Positions 8,914-17,865 are shown, counted from the first letter of the stretch. The stretch: DNA of 38,062 bases from Sulfitobacter sp. (GCA_024637305.1 JAGXFI010000169.1:1-38062); one strand, 5' to 3'. Numbers and translations: made by a program. Notes: a model not told the origin generated them from the letters alone.

Positions 8914-8929
8914 TTTACCAAATGGTAAA
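8914..8929. promoter_or_regulatory. Putative RutR-like operator between rutR and hyuC-like gene
   Basis: Perfect inverted repeat TTTACCA-AA-TGGTAAA, resembling the RutR consensus TTGACCA-N2-TGGTCAA. Confidence 0.6.
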
Positions 8930-8960
8930 AATTCGCAGACCAGCCTGAAGGAGCCAGCCA

Positions 8961-10211
8961 ATGCCAGCCCCCGGAGAGAACCTGAAGATCAACCCTGATC
9001 GGTTGTGGGACAGTCTTATGGAGATGGCCGCGATCGGGCCCGGTGTGGCGGGGGGCAACAACCGTCAGACGTTGACAGATGAGGATGCCGAAGGCCGTGC
9101 CCTGTTCCAGAAGTGGTGCGAGGCGGCGGGCTGTTCGATGGGTCTGGACCAGATGGGCAACATGTTCGCGCGACGCGAGGGGACGGACCCCGAGGCCTTG
9201 CCGGTCTATGTTGGCAGCCATCTAGATACCCAACCGACAGGCGGCAAATATGACGGTGTTCTGGGGGTGCTGGGCGGACTGGAGATCGTGCGGACGTTGA
9301 ACGATCTCGGGATCAAGACAAGACATCCCATCGTGGTGGTGAACTTCACCAACGAGGAAGGCACGCGGTACGCGCCGGCGATGTTGTCCTCGGGGGTGTT
9401 CGCCGGGGTGCATACGCAGGACTGGGCCTACGGGAGGGTCGATGCCGAAGGCAAGACTTTCGGTGATGAGTTGAGCCGCATCGGCTGGCGTGGCGAGGAA
9501 GAGGTCGGCGCGCGCAAGATGCGGGCATTTTTCGAATTGCATATCGAGCAAGGACCGATTCTGGAGGCAGAGGAACGTGACATCGGCGTTGTCACGCACG
9601 GTCAGGGGCTGTCGTGGACGCAGGTGACCATCACGGGAAAGGATTCTCATACCGGCAGCACGCCAATGCCAATGCGGCATGACGCAGGGCTGGGGATGGC
9701 CCGGGTCCTCGAAAAGGTCAACGAAATCGCGCTGTCCCATGCGCCCCATGCGGTGGGTGCGGCGGGTCATATCGATGTGTTCCCCAATTCGCGCAATGTG
9801 ATCCCCGGCAAGGTGGTGTTTACCGTTGATTTCCGGTCGCCGGATCTCAGCGTAATTGAAGATATGGAGAAACGGCTGCGCAGCGAAGGCTCGGCAATTG
9901 CCGAAGAGATGGGACTTGGAATCGAGTTCGAGAAGGTCGGCGGGTTTGATCCGGTGACCTTTGACGAAGATTGCGTTGCGGCTGTGCGTGCAGCCGCTGA
10001 GCGGTTGGGGTATAGTCACATGGACCTCATTTCGGGTGCCGGACATGATGCGTGCTGGATAAACCGCGTGGCCCCGACGGCGATGGTGATGTGTCCATGC
10101 GTGGACGGGTTGAGCCACAACGAGGCTGAGGATATCTCCAGGGAGTGGGCGCAGGCGGGCGTGGATGTGCTGATGCACGCGGTAGTGGAAACGGCGGAGG
10201 TCATCGGGTGA
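8961..10211 (+). CDS. Zn-dependent amidohydrolase (N-carbamoyl-beta-alanine / allantoate amidohydrolase family)
   Basis: GGKYDGVLGVLGGLEIVRTL, NFTNEEGTRYAPAMLSSGVF, FELHIEQGPILE, GAGHDACWINRVAPTAMVMCPCVDGLSHNEAE motifs. Confidence 0.9.
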   Translation: MPAPGENLKINPDRLWDSLMEMAAIGPGVAGGNNRQTLTDEDAEGRALFQKWCEAAGCSMGLDQMGNMFARREGTDPEALPVYVGSHLDTQPTGGKYDGVLGVLGGLEIVRTLNDLGIKTRHPIVVVNFTNEEGTRYAPAMLSSGVFAGVHTQDWAYGRVDAEGKTFGDELSRIGWRGEEEVGARKMRAFFELHIEQGPILEAEERDIGVVTHGQGLSWTQVTITGKDSHTGSTPMPMRHDAGLGMARVLEKVNEIALSHAPHAVGAAGHIDVFPNSRNVIPGKVVFTVDFRSPDLSVIEDMEKRLRSEGSAIAEEMGLGIEFEKVGGFDPVTFDEDCVAAVRAAAERLGYSHMDLISGAGHDACWINRVAPTAMVMCPCVDGLSHNEAEDISREWAQAGVDVLMHAVVETAEVIG

Positions 10212-10219
10212 AGCAAGCA

Positions 10220-10264
10220 CCGATTTTTTTGAAAATATCGGGCCGGAATTCTCGAAAATTCCGG
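10220..10264. repeat. Two tandem hairpins
   Basis: CCGATTTTTTTGAAAATATCGG (one mismatch) followed by CCGGAATT-CTCGAA-AATTCCGG (perfect 8-bp stem). Confidence 0.6.
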
Positions 10265-10272
10265 GGTGTCGC

Positions 10273-10596
10273 GTGATCGAACCAGACCTTTCCATTGCTG
10301 AGCGGATTGACGCTTTGCTGGATGCGGAGATCGCAGAAGCGATGCAAAGTCATGACAGGGTCTTTCGCCGCACGGCGGCGGCATTCACAAAGGCGCGGCG
10401 GGAGCCGAGGGAAGTCACGGTGAATTTCTCAGGCGGTATCACCCAGCGGTGCTGGTCGGTGTCGAGGGGCGACGGAACGTATCGCGTCGTGTTTTTGCCT
10501 ACGGCGGGGTATTTCTCGCTATGCGTCGAGAGCGATTTCGGCCCGCTGGACATCGGGGTGCATGGGCCGGCCTTGGGGTGTTTTGGGTCAGTCTGA
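10273..10596 (+). CDS. Hypothetical protein (107 aa)
   Basis: ORF lies co-oriented between hyuC-like and hydA; MIEPDLSIAERIDALLDAEIAEAMQSHDRVFRRTAAAF... Confidence 0.55.
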   Translation: MIEPDLSIAERIDALLDAEIAEAMQSHDRVFRRTAAAFTKARREPREVTVNFSGGITQRCWSVSRGDGTYRVVFLPTAGYFSLCVESDFGPLDIGVHGPALGCFGSV

Positions 10597-10660
10597 GCCG
10601 GGGGCTAGCCCCTCACAGCCCGAAAATGGTCGGGCCAATGAAGGAACAGGGAGAATTGAT

Positions 10661-12121
10661 ATGTCCAAGGTAATCAAAGGCGGCACGGTCTGCACGGCAG
10701 ACCGGACATGGAAAGCCGACGTGCTGATTGAGGGCGAGAAGATCGTTCGGATCGGCGAGGACCTGAAGGGCGACGAATACATCGACGCGGAAGGCGCTTA
10801 TGTCATCCCCGGCGGCATTGATCCGCATACCCACCTGGAAATGCCCTTCATGGGCACGACTGCCGCCGAAACTTTCGAGAGCGGCACATGGGCCGCAGCC
10901 GTTGGCGGGACCACGATGGTCGTGGACTTCTGCCTGCCCGGTGCGGACGGATCCATCAAGAACGCGATCAATGAGTGGCACCGCAAGTCGGCTCCACAGA
11001 TCTGCAGCGACGTCGGCTATCATATGGCGATCACGGGTTGGAACGAGACCGTTTTCAACGAGATGAAAGACGCCGTCGATATGGGCGTCAATTCATTCAA
11101 GCACTTCATGGCCTACAAGGGAGCCTTGATGATCGAGGACGACGAAATGTTCGCGTCCTTCAAGCGCTGCGCCGAGCTGGGCGCGTTGCCGATGGTCCAC
11201 GCCGAAAACGGTGATCTGGTCGCTGAGCTGCAACAGAAATATTTCGATCAGGGGATCACCGGGCCGGAAGGTCATGCCTATAGCCGCCCGCCGGAGCTGG
11301 AAGGCGAAGCGGCGAACCGGGCGATCACCATCGCTGATACCGCTGGAGTGCCGCTCTATATCGTGCATGTATCCTGCGAGCAGACACATGAGGCGATCCG
11401 CCGGGCGCGGCAAAAGGGAATGCGCGTCTATGGCGAGCCGCTGATCCAGTTTCTGACGCTGGACGAGAGCGTCTATTTCAATACAGACTGGGACTATGCC
11501 GCGCGCCGCGTGATGAGCCCGCCGTTCCGCAGCAAGGACCATCAGGATTCGCTCTGGGCGGGTTTGCAATCGGGGTCATTGCAGGTGGTAGCGACGGATC
11601 ACGCCGCCTTCAACACGGAACAGAAGCGCGCCGGAAGGGATGATTTCCGCATCATCCCCAACGGGTCCAACGGGCTTGAGGAACGCTTGGCCGTGTTGTG
11701 GACCGAAGGTGTTGAAACGGGGCGCCTGACGCCGAACGAATTTGTCGCGGTGACCTCGACAAATGTGGCGAAGATCCTGAATATCTATCCGCGCAAAGGT
11801 GCTATCGTCGAAGGGGCGGATGCGGATATCGTCGTATGGGACCCCAAGATCGCCAAGACTATTTCACCAAGCAATCACCATTCGGTATTGGATTCCAACG
11901 TGTTCGAAGGTTTTGAGGTCAAGGCGCAGTCGCGATATACCCTGAGCCGGGGCGAAGTGATCTGGGCATGGGGGCAGAATTCGCAACCCAATCCGGGACG
12001 CGGCCGGTTCATTCCACGCCCTGCGTTTCCTTCGGCCAACGTGGCGCTGAGCAAGTGGAAGGAGCTGACCAGCCCGAAAATGATCAAGCGTGATCCGCTG
12101 AACATTCCGGCGGGGATCTGA
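10661..12121 (+). CDS. hydA: Dihydropyrimidinase
   Basis: MSKVIKGGTVCTADRTWKADVLIEGEKIV; GGIDPHTHLEMPFMGT metal-binding motif, NSFKHFMAYKGAL, TDHAAFNTEQK. Confidence 0.93.
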   Translation: MSKVIKGGTVCTADRTWKADVLIEGEKIVRIGEDLKGDEYIDAEGAYVIPGGIDPHTHLEMPFMGTTAAETFESGTWAAAVGGTTMVVDFCLPGADGSIKNAINEWHRKSAPQICSDVGYHMAITGWNETVFNEMKDAVDMGVNSFKHFMAYKGALMIEDDEMFASFKRCAELGALPMVHAENGDLVAELQQKYFDQGITGPEGHAYSRPPELEGEAANRAITIADTAGVPLYIVHVSCEQTHEAIRRARQKGMRVYGEPLIQFLTLDESVYFNTDWDYAARRVMSPPFRSKDHQDSLWAGLQSGSLQVVATDHAAFNTEQKRAGRDDFRIIPNGSNGLEERLAVLWTEGVETGRLTPNEFVAVTSTNVAKILNIYPRKGAIVEGADADIVVWDPKIAKTISPSNHHSVLDSNVFEGFEVKAQSRYTLSRGEVIWAWGQNSQPNPGRGRFIPRPAFPSANVALSKWKELTSPKMIKRDPLNIPAGI

Positions 12122-12130
12122 TTGGGATTT

Positions 12131-12484
12131 ATGAAGGTGCAGAAAGAAAACAGTTTGGCACGCTTGCGCTTTACCGGTGGCATCATCGGATTGCTGGCCG
12201 GTAGCCAGTTTGTGAGACTGCAAAAGGTTATTGCGGTAAAGAATTCGGCTGGATGGAACGTGGTTGAAGTCCTCCCTGAAGACCGCAACCTGATCGTCTG
12301 GGTTTTCCGGATCGTCCTGCTGGTACTGACGCTTGGTCTGTGGACGCTCTCAACCGGCTACATCCTCATTTTCGAGCGCCCGTCGGGCGCAGGCCAAACA
12401 CCTCTCGTGAAGACGTCAAACTCGCTGGTTCCAGCCAATGCCCGGCGTGAACCTGTCCTTTCGGCACCGGGGAGACCAGCATGA
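12131..12484 (+). CDS. Small membrane-associated hypothetical protein
   Basis: MKVQKENSLARLRFTGGIIGLLAG...LIVWVFRIVLLVLTLGLWTLSTGYILIF; overlaps the following ATPase start by 4 nt. Confidence 0.55.
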   Translation: MKVQKENSLARLRFTGGIIGLLAGSQFVRLQKVIAVKNSAGWNVVEVLPEDRNLIVWVFRIVLLVLTLGLWTLSTGYILIFERPSGAGQTPLVKTSNSLVPANARREPVLSAPGRPA

Positions 12485-13257
12485 GCGCCGTCATCTCGGC
12501 TAGGGATCTTGACCTCACTTTCCAGACGAACGATGGCCCTATCCACGCGCTCAAGGGGGTAAGCCTCGACATCACCAAGGGCGAATTTGTCAGCTTCATC
12601 GGCCCTTCCGGCTGCGGCAAAACGACATTCCTGCGGGTGATGGCGGATCTTGAACAACCCACGGGCGGAACCATCGCCGTCAACGGCATGACGCCGGAGG
12701 AAGCGCGAAAGCAGCGGGCATATGGCTACGTCTTTCAGGCAGCAGGGCTGTATCCATGGCGGACCATCGGTGGAAATATTCGCCTGCCCCTTGAAATCAT
12801 GGGCGTGCCCAAAGCAGAGCAGGCGGAACGGGTCGCGCGGGTACTGGACCTCGTCGAGTTGAGCGGTTTCGAGAAGAAATTCCCATGGCAGCTATCGGGC
12901 GGCATGCAGCAGCGGGCGAGTATCGCGCGGGCTTTGTCGTTTGATGCCGATATCTTGCTGATGGACGAACCATTTGGAGCGTTGGACGAGATCGTACGAG
13001 ACCACCTGAACGAACAGTTGCTACGGCTGTGGGACCGGACCGGCAAGACGATTGCGTTTGTGACCCATTCCATCCCCGAGGCGGTGTATCTCAGTACTAA
13101 GATCGTCGTGATGTCACCGCGCCCCGGCCGGATCAGCGATGTCATCGAGAGCCCACTCCCGCGAGAGCGTCCGTTGGATATTCGTGACACGCCGGAGTTT
13201 CTGGAGGTAGCACATCGGGTTCGCGAAGGATTGAGGGCAGGTCATGCTGATACCTGA
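12481..13257 (+). CDS. ABC transporter ATP-binding protein (nitrate/taurine/pyrimidine-precursor type)
   Basis: GPSGCGKTTFLRVMADLEQPTGG, QLSGGMQQRASIARALSFDADILLMDEPFGALDE. Confidence 0.9.
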   Translation: MSAVISARDLDLTFQTNDGPIHALKGVSLDITKGEFVSFIGPSGCGKTTFLRVMADLEQPTGGTIAVNGMTPEEARKQRAYGYVFQAAGLYPWRTIGGNIRLPLEIMGVPKAEQAERVARVLDLVELSGFEKKFPWQLSGGMQQRASIARALSFDADILLMDEPFGALDEIVRDHLNEQLLRLWDRTGKTIAFVTHSIPEAVYLSTKIVVMSPRPGRISDVIESPLPRERPLDIRDTPEFLEVAHRVREGLRAGHADT

Positions 13258-13400
13258 GGTCAAAGCGGCCCGGCGGCCAAAGGTTCTCTCCGATACGCCG
13301 GGTCCGCTCCGCTGTTTGGTTGAGGAGGCGGGGTCCTCTTTCATCGTTCACGGTCATCGGCTTCCCAGCCTGTACCGCCGATGTATCAGACCACCTAGAG

Positions 13401-13479
13401 GTTTCATTGTTCCTAAAATATCCAAAGATCAGGATTTGCATCAGGGAGTAGCGCCGGGATATTTGCAGAACAATGAAAC
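13401..13479. repeat. 23-nt imperfect inverted repeat (20/23) with 33-nt spacer
   Basis: GTTTCATTGTTCCTAAAATATCC (13401-13423) and GGATATTTGCAGAACAATGAAAC (13457-13479). Confidence 0.75.
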
Positions 13480-13491
13480 AGGGGGCGCGGG

Positions 13492-14355
13492 ATGAGACAG
13501 AGCTTCGTACCTGTGGTGACGGTGGTCGGATTCCTGTTTGTACTTTGGTACGCGGCTGCAGTCTGGCTGAACGCGCCATGGACCTACGACAAGGCAACCC
13601 GCAGTGGCGAGGAGATCACGTTTTCCGTTCTGTTGAGCGATACGTGGTCTCAGGAAAAGCCCAAGTTGCCCGCGCCGCATCAGGTTGCTGTTGAACTTTG
13701 GCAGACGACCGTGGAGAAAAAGATAACCTCCAAGCGGTCGCTGATCTATCACAGTTGGGTCACGCTCAGCGCAACGTTGCTGGGATTTGTGCTGGGTACC
13801 GGCTTGGGCGTGCTTCTCGCCGTGGGTATCGTGTTCAACAGGGTCATGGACATGAGTGTGATGCCATGGGTCATTGCCAGCCAGACGATACCGATCCTGG
13901 CGATTGCACCGATGATTATCGTGGTGCTCAACGCTGTGGGGATCTCCGGACTTCTGCCCAAGGCGATGATCAGCATGTACCTCAGTTTTTTTCCCGTTGT
14001 GGTCGGAATGGTAAAGGGACTGCGCAGTCCGGAAGCGATGCAATTGGATCAGATGCGGACGTGGTATGCCAGCCGGACGCAGACGTTTTGGAAGTTGCGA
14101 TTGCCTGCATCAATGCCATATTTCTTTACCTCGCTCAAAATCGCGATGGCGGCGTCCCTGGTCGGTGCCATTGTCGGTGAGTTGCCGACCGGCGCAGTGG
14201 CGGGTCTTGGCGCGCGGTTGCTGGCGGGGAGTTATTACGGGCAGACCATCCAGATCTGGAGCGCACTGATCATGGCGGCGGTATTGGCCGCGGCATTGGT
14301 CGGATTCATCGGACTTCTCCAGCGCGCCACGCTGAAACGGATGGGGATGGTGTGA
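13492..14355 (+). CDS. ABC transporter permease (BPD inner-membrane component)
   Basis: TM-rich protein with LPASMPYFFTSLKIAMAASLVGAIVGE, the typical EAA-like region; starts after the inverted repeat. Confidence 0.87.
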   Translation: MRQSFVPVVTVVGFLFVLWYAAAVWLNAPWTYDKATRSGEEITFSVLLSDTWSQEKPKLPAPHQVAVELWQTTVEKKITSKRSLIYHSWVTLSATLLGFVLGTGLGVLLAVGIVFNRVMDMSVMPWVIASQTIPILAIAPMIIVVLNAVGISGLLPKAMISMYLSFFPVVVGMVKGLRSPEAMQLDQMRTWYASRTQTFWKLRLPASMPYFFTSLKIAMAASLVGAIVGELPTGAVAGLGARLLAGSYYGQTIQIWSALIMAAVLAAALVGFIGLLQRATLKRMGMV

Positions 14356-15194
14356 TGGGGTGGCTGCTTTTTGCAGTAGTGGCGTGGCTTGTCGGGATGT
14401 CGGTCAATATATGGCTGGCAAAACGGCGGGATGGCGCGCGTATCGGGATCCTGCCGCCGCTGGTGTTCGGACTGACATTGGTCGCGGTCTGGGAAGGTGT
14501 CGTGCGCGGTCTGGAGATAAGTCAGGTGCTGTTGCCGGCACCGAGTCTGATCGCCGTGCGCTTCGCATCTTCGCTCGATATCCTTTGGGTCGACTTCGTC
14601 CAGACCGTCGTGAAAGGGGCTTTGTCGGGGTATGTGATCGGTTGCGGGGCGGCGTTTCTCATCGCACTTGCGATCGACCGCTATCCGTTTTTGCAAAGAG
14701 GGCTATTGCCTGTTGGCAATTTCGTGGCTGCGTTGCCCGTGATCGGGATGGCCCCCATTCTCGTCATGTGGTTCGGATTTGACTGGCAGTCGAAAGCGGC
14801 TGTCGTGGTGGTGATGGTGTTTTTTCCCATGCTGGTCAACACCGTGCAGGGATTGCAGGCCACCGAAGCCATGCAGCGCGATCTGATGCGGACCTATGCC
14901 GCAAGCTACTGGCAGACGCTTGTGCGCCTGCGGTTGCCTGCGGCGATGCCGTTTGTCTTCAACGGCCTCAAGATCGGAACGACGCTGGCACTGATCGGTG
15001 CCATTGTTGCCGAATTTTTTGGCTCTCCGGTCAAGGGAATGGGATTTCGCATCTCCACCTCCGTGGGGCAGCTTGCGCTTGATCTGGTGTGGGCGGAGAT
15101 TGTGGTCGCGGCCCTTGCGGGCTCCGCGTTCTACGGGCTGATGTCGCTTGCCGAGCGTTCGGTCACATTCTGGCATCCAAGCCAGCGAAACTGA
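14352..15194 (+). CDS. Second ABC transporter permease
   Basis: LPAAMPFVFNGLKIGTTLALIGAIVAEFF; translationally overlaps the first permease. Confidence 0.87.
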   Translation: MMGWLLFAVVAWLVGMSVNIWLAKRRDGARIGILPPLVFGLTLVAVWEGVVRGLEISQVLLPAPSLIAVRFASSLDILWVDFVQTVVKGALSGYVIGCGAAFLIALAIDRYPFLQRGLLPVGNFVAALPVIGMAPILVMWFGFDWQSKAAVVVVMVFFPMLVNTVQGLQATEAMQRDLMRTYAASYWQTLVRLRLPAAMPFVFNGLKIGTTLALIGAIVAEFFGSPVKGMGFRISTSVGQLALDLVWAEIVVAALAGSAFYGLMSLAERSVTFWHPSQRN

Positions 15195-15229
15195 GATAAG
15201 ATAAACAAACCAACCGGGAGAAAACCAAA

Positions 15230-16219
15230 ATGAAAACGATAAAACAACTTGCTGCCGTTGCGGCTACCAGCCTTTGGGCGACACAGGGATTTGCCGCCGA
15301 CGAAGTCACGCTACAATTGAAATGGGTCACGCAGGCGCAATTCGCGGGCTATTACGTCGCGTTGGAAAAAGGCTTCTACGAAGAAGAGGGGCTCGATGTC
15401 ACGATCAAGCCCGGTGGGCCGGACATTGCGCCGACGCAGGTGTTGGCCGGTGGTGGCGCGGATGTGACCGTCGAATGGATGCCAGCGGCGCTTGCCGCTC
15501 GGGAAAAGGGTCTGCCGATGGTCAATATCGCCCAGCCATTCAAAAGCTCTGGCATGATGCTGACCTGCCGAAAAGACGCAGGCATCAGCAGCACCGATGA
15601 TTTCAAGGGCAAGACGCTGGGTGTCTGGTTCTTTGGCAACGAGTTTCCGTTCCTCAGCTATATGTCGCAGCTTGGCCTTTCCACAGATGGCGGCGAAGAC
15701 GGAGTGACCGTTCTCAAGCAAGGCTTCAATGTCGATCCTTTGCTGCAAAATCAGGCAGCGTGCGTTTCCACGATGACGTACAATGAATATTGGCAGGTGA
15801 TTGATGCCGGTCTGACAGATGACGATCTGGTGCTGTTCAAATACGAAGACGAGGGTGTCGCGACACTTGAAGACGGGCTTTATGTTCTGGAAGACCGTCT
15901 GGAAGACCCGGCGTTCGAGGACAAGATGGTGCGTTTCGTGCGCGCGTCGATGAAGGGCTGGAAATACGCTGAAGAAAACACTGAAGAAGCGGCGGATATC
16001 GTGCTGGAATACGATGCTTCCGGTGCACAGACCGAAAAGCATCAGCGTCGCATGATGAGTGAAATCGCCAAGCTGACTGCCGGATCCAATGGTGCTTTGG
16101 ACGAGGCTGATTATCAGCGCACGGTCGACTCGTTGTTGTCAGGCGGGTCCGATCCGGTGATCTCCAAACAGCCTGAAGGTGCCTGGACGCATGCTATCAC
16201 GGACAAGGCGCTGAACTGA
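15230..16219 (+). CDS. ABC transporter substrate-binding protein, NMT1/THI5-like
   Basis: Signal peptide MKTIKQLAAVAATSLWATQGFAA then EVTLQLKWVTQAQFAGYYVALEKGFYEEEGLDVTIKPGG, typical of ThiY/NMT1-like SBPs. Confidence 0.88.
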   Translation: MKTIKQLAAVAATSLWATQGFAADEVTLQLKWVTQAQFAGYYVALEKGFYEEEGLDVTIKPGGPDIAPTQVLAGGGADVTVEWMPAALAAREKGLPMVNIAQPFKSSGMMLTCRKDAGISSTDDFKGKTLGVWFFGNEFPFLSYMSQLGLSTDGGEDGVTVLKQGFNVDPLLQNQAACVSTMTYNEYWQVIDAGLTDDDLVLFKYEDEGVATLEDGLYVLEDRLEDPAFEDKMVRFVRASMKGWKYAEENTEEAADIVLEYDASGAQTEKHQRRMMSEIAKLTAGSNGALDEADYQRTVDSLLSGGSDPVISKQPEGAWTHAITDKALN

Positions 16220-16244
16220 TAATTTCAGGTTTGCGAAAGGTGAG

Positions 16245-16270
16245 GGTCGGCGGAAACGCCGGCCTTTTTT
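16245..16270 (+). terminator. Rho-independent terminator after substrate-binding protein gene
   Basis: GGTCGGCG-GAAA-CGCCGGCC followed by TTTTTT. Confidence 0.85.
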
Positions 16271-16282
16271 GATCCTGAAACC

Positions 16283-17776
16283 TTATCCTGCATAGACCAG
16301 CGACCAGCGTTCTATGAGCGCCAGTTGCACGCGCTTGGCGCGGGCGTTCCAGCTGCGGCCGCCTCGGGGGGATTCTCGTTGGGCGCGGGTGAGGGTGGCG
16401 CGGATGTCCTCGTCAGCGGCGAATATCGCAAATGCCAATTCCCTGCCATCCGACGCTGTAATGTATCCGGCAAGGCATGACACGAAATTCAGCGTGCCAG
16501 TTTTCGCCAGAACCTTGACCGGATGGGTCTTATCCGGCCGCCCTTTGGCGTCCCGCATGGCGACAGGCTTGAGAATGGCGCGCAGGCCGGAACTTTCGGC
16601 CGTGACCAGCGCCCGCACCATGTCCCGTGTAGTCAGCGAGCTGGCGTCACCAAGTCCCGAATGATCGACCAGCGCAGGCGAGTTCATGCCCAGTTCCGCT
16701 TTTGCCCAGCGGCTCATTTCGGCGGCAGATGCCGCAAGGCTGGCAGGTTGCAACCCGCGCATCATGCTGGCCGAGAGGCCGAGCATTTCGGCGGTAAGAT
16801 TGGTAGAATACCTTAGCATATCCTTGAGAATGTCGCGAAGTGGCGCACTGCGTTGCGCCAGAACCAACTCGGATTCGGGCAGGCTGCTCACGGTCTTCGG
16901 CGCTTTGAGGCGGACGCCTTGCGCTGCGGCCAGAGTGGCAAAGACATCGCCCGCATAAAGCCCGGGCTTTCGCACCGGCAACCAACGCGCGCCTTCTTGT
17001 CCCAACGCGCCGCGTGCCACCGACCATTCGTCGCGCGCAGCGGTTTCGCGGTATGTATAGACCGGCATGGAACGATCCTCGACGCGCATGCTGGCCATTC
17101 CTACACCAGGCCGGTGCCTGGCTGACCGACCTTGCATCGTGACGGCATAACCGCTGCTGCCGCGCTTCCATTCGAAATGCACACGGTTGAAATTCAACGC
17201 GATTCCCGAGATGCCGGGGTTATAGCCGACATGATCGGGCTGTTCTGGATCAATGCGCGAGAGGACCGGCAGAGCAGCATCGTAAACGAGGAAATCGCCC
17301 TTGACCGAGGAGACGCCGGCGGTCTTGAGGGTCGCGGCCAATTCCGCAAGCCCATCCGTATCCAGAGTCGGGTCGCAGCCACCTGCGAGGATCAGGTCGC
17401 CCTGAATCGCGCCGTCCTTGATGCCGCCAGTTGCCATGATCCGCGTTTCGAAGCGGTGATCCGGGCCCAGCATGTCCAACGCATAGAGCGCGGTCAGCGC
17501 CTTGGTCACGCTGGCGGGCGGTTTACCGCGCAAGTCATCGCGACCCTCCAGCACATCGCCGGTTTGCGCGTCGGCCACCGTGAATGCCACCCGACCGAGC
17601 AATTGGGCACCGCCGAGAATGTCGTCAATGCTGTCAGCGGCGCGTTTGTGGTGACCTCCGGGTCGCAGAACCGGCCGCAGCGATGTGTCCGGCGGCGCAG
17701 CCTGACCCGCGCGCGCAGTCAAGAGCCCCGCAAGGGCGGCTGTGAGAATTGAGCGTCGGGAATATCTGACAGACAT
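16283..17776 (-). CDS. dacB: D-alanyl-D-alanine carboxypeptidase/endopeptidase (PBP4 family)
   Basis: Contains PASVTKALTALYAL (SxxK), SALVDHSGLGD-like SxN region, LAKTGTLNFVSCLAGY (KTG). Confidence 0.9.
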   Translation of the reverse strand: MSVRYSRRSILTAALAGLLTARAGQAAPPDTSLRPVLRPGGHHKRAADSIDDILGGAQLLGRVAFTVADAQTGDVLEGRDDLRGKPPASVTKALTALYALDMLGPDHRFETRIMATGGIKDGAIQGDLILAGGCDPTLDTDGLAELAATLKTAGVSSVKGDFLVYDAALPVLSRIDPEQPDHVGYNPGISGIALNFNRVHFEWKRGSSGYAVTMQGRSARHRPGVGMASMRVEDRSMPVYTYRETAARDEWSVARGALGQEGARWLPVRKPGLYAGDVFATLAAAQGVRLKAPKTVSSLPESELVLAQRSAPLRDILKDMLRYSTNLTAEMLGLSASMMRGLQPASLAASAAEMSRWAKAELGMNSPALVDHSGLGDASSLTTRDMVRALVTAESSGLRAILKPVAMRDAKGRPDKTHPVKVLAKTGTLNFVSCLAGYITASDGRELAFAIFAADEDIRATLTRAQRESPRGGRSWNARAKRVQLALIERWSLVYAG

Positions 17777-17865
17777 GCTTTCGACATAACCAGAGGTTTG
17801 CGCCGCTCACAAGATGCCGCAATTCACATTTCCAACATGCCAGCGCCATGCTACCGCCTCGGCGC

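Noticed and set aside
9222-10295. 357-aa minus-strand ORF
   Set aside because: Entirely antisense to the well-supported Zn amidohydrolase; shadow ORF composition.
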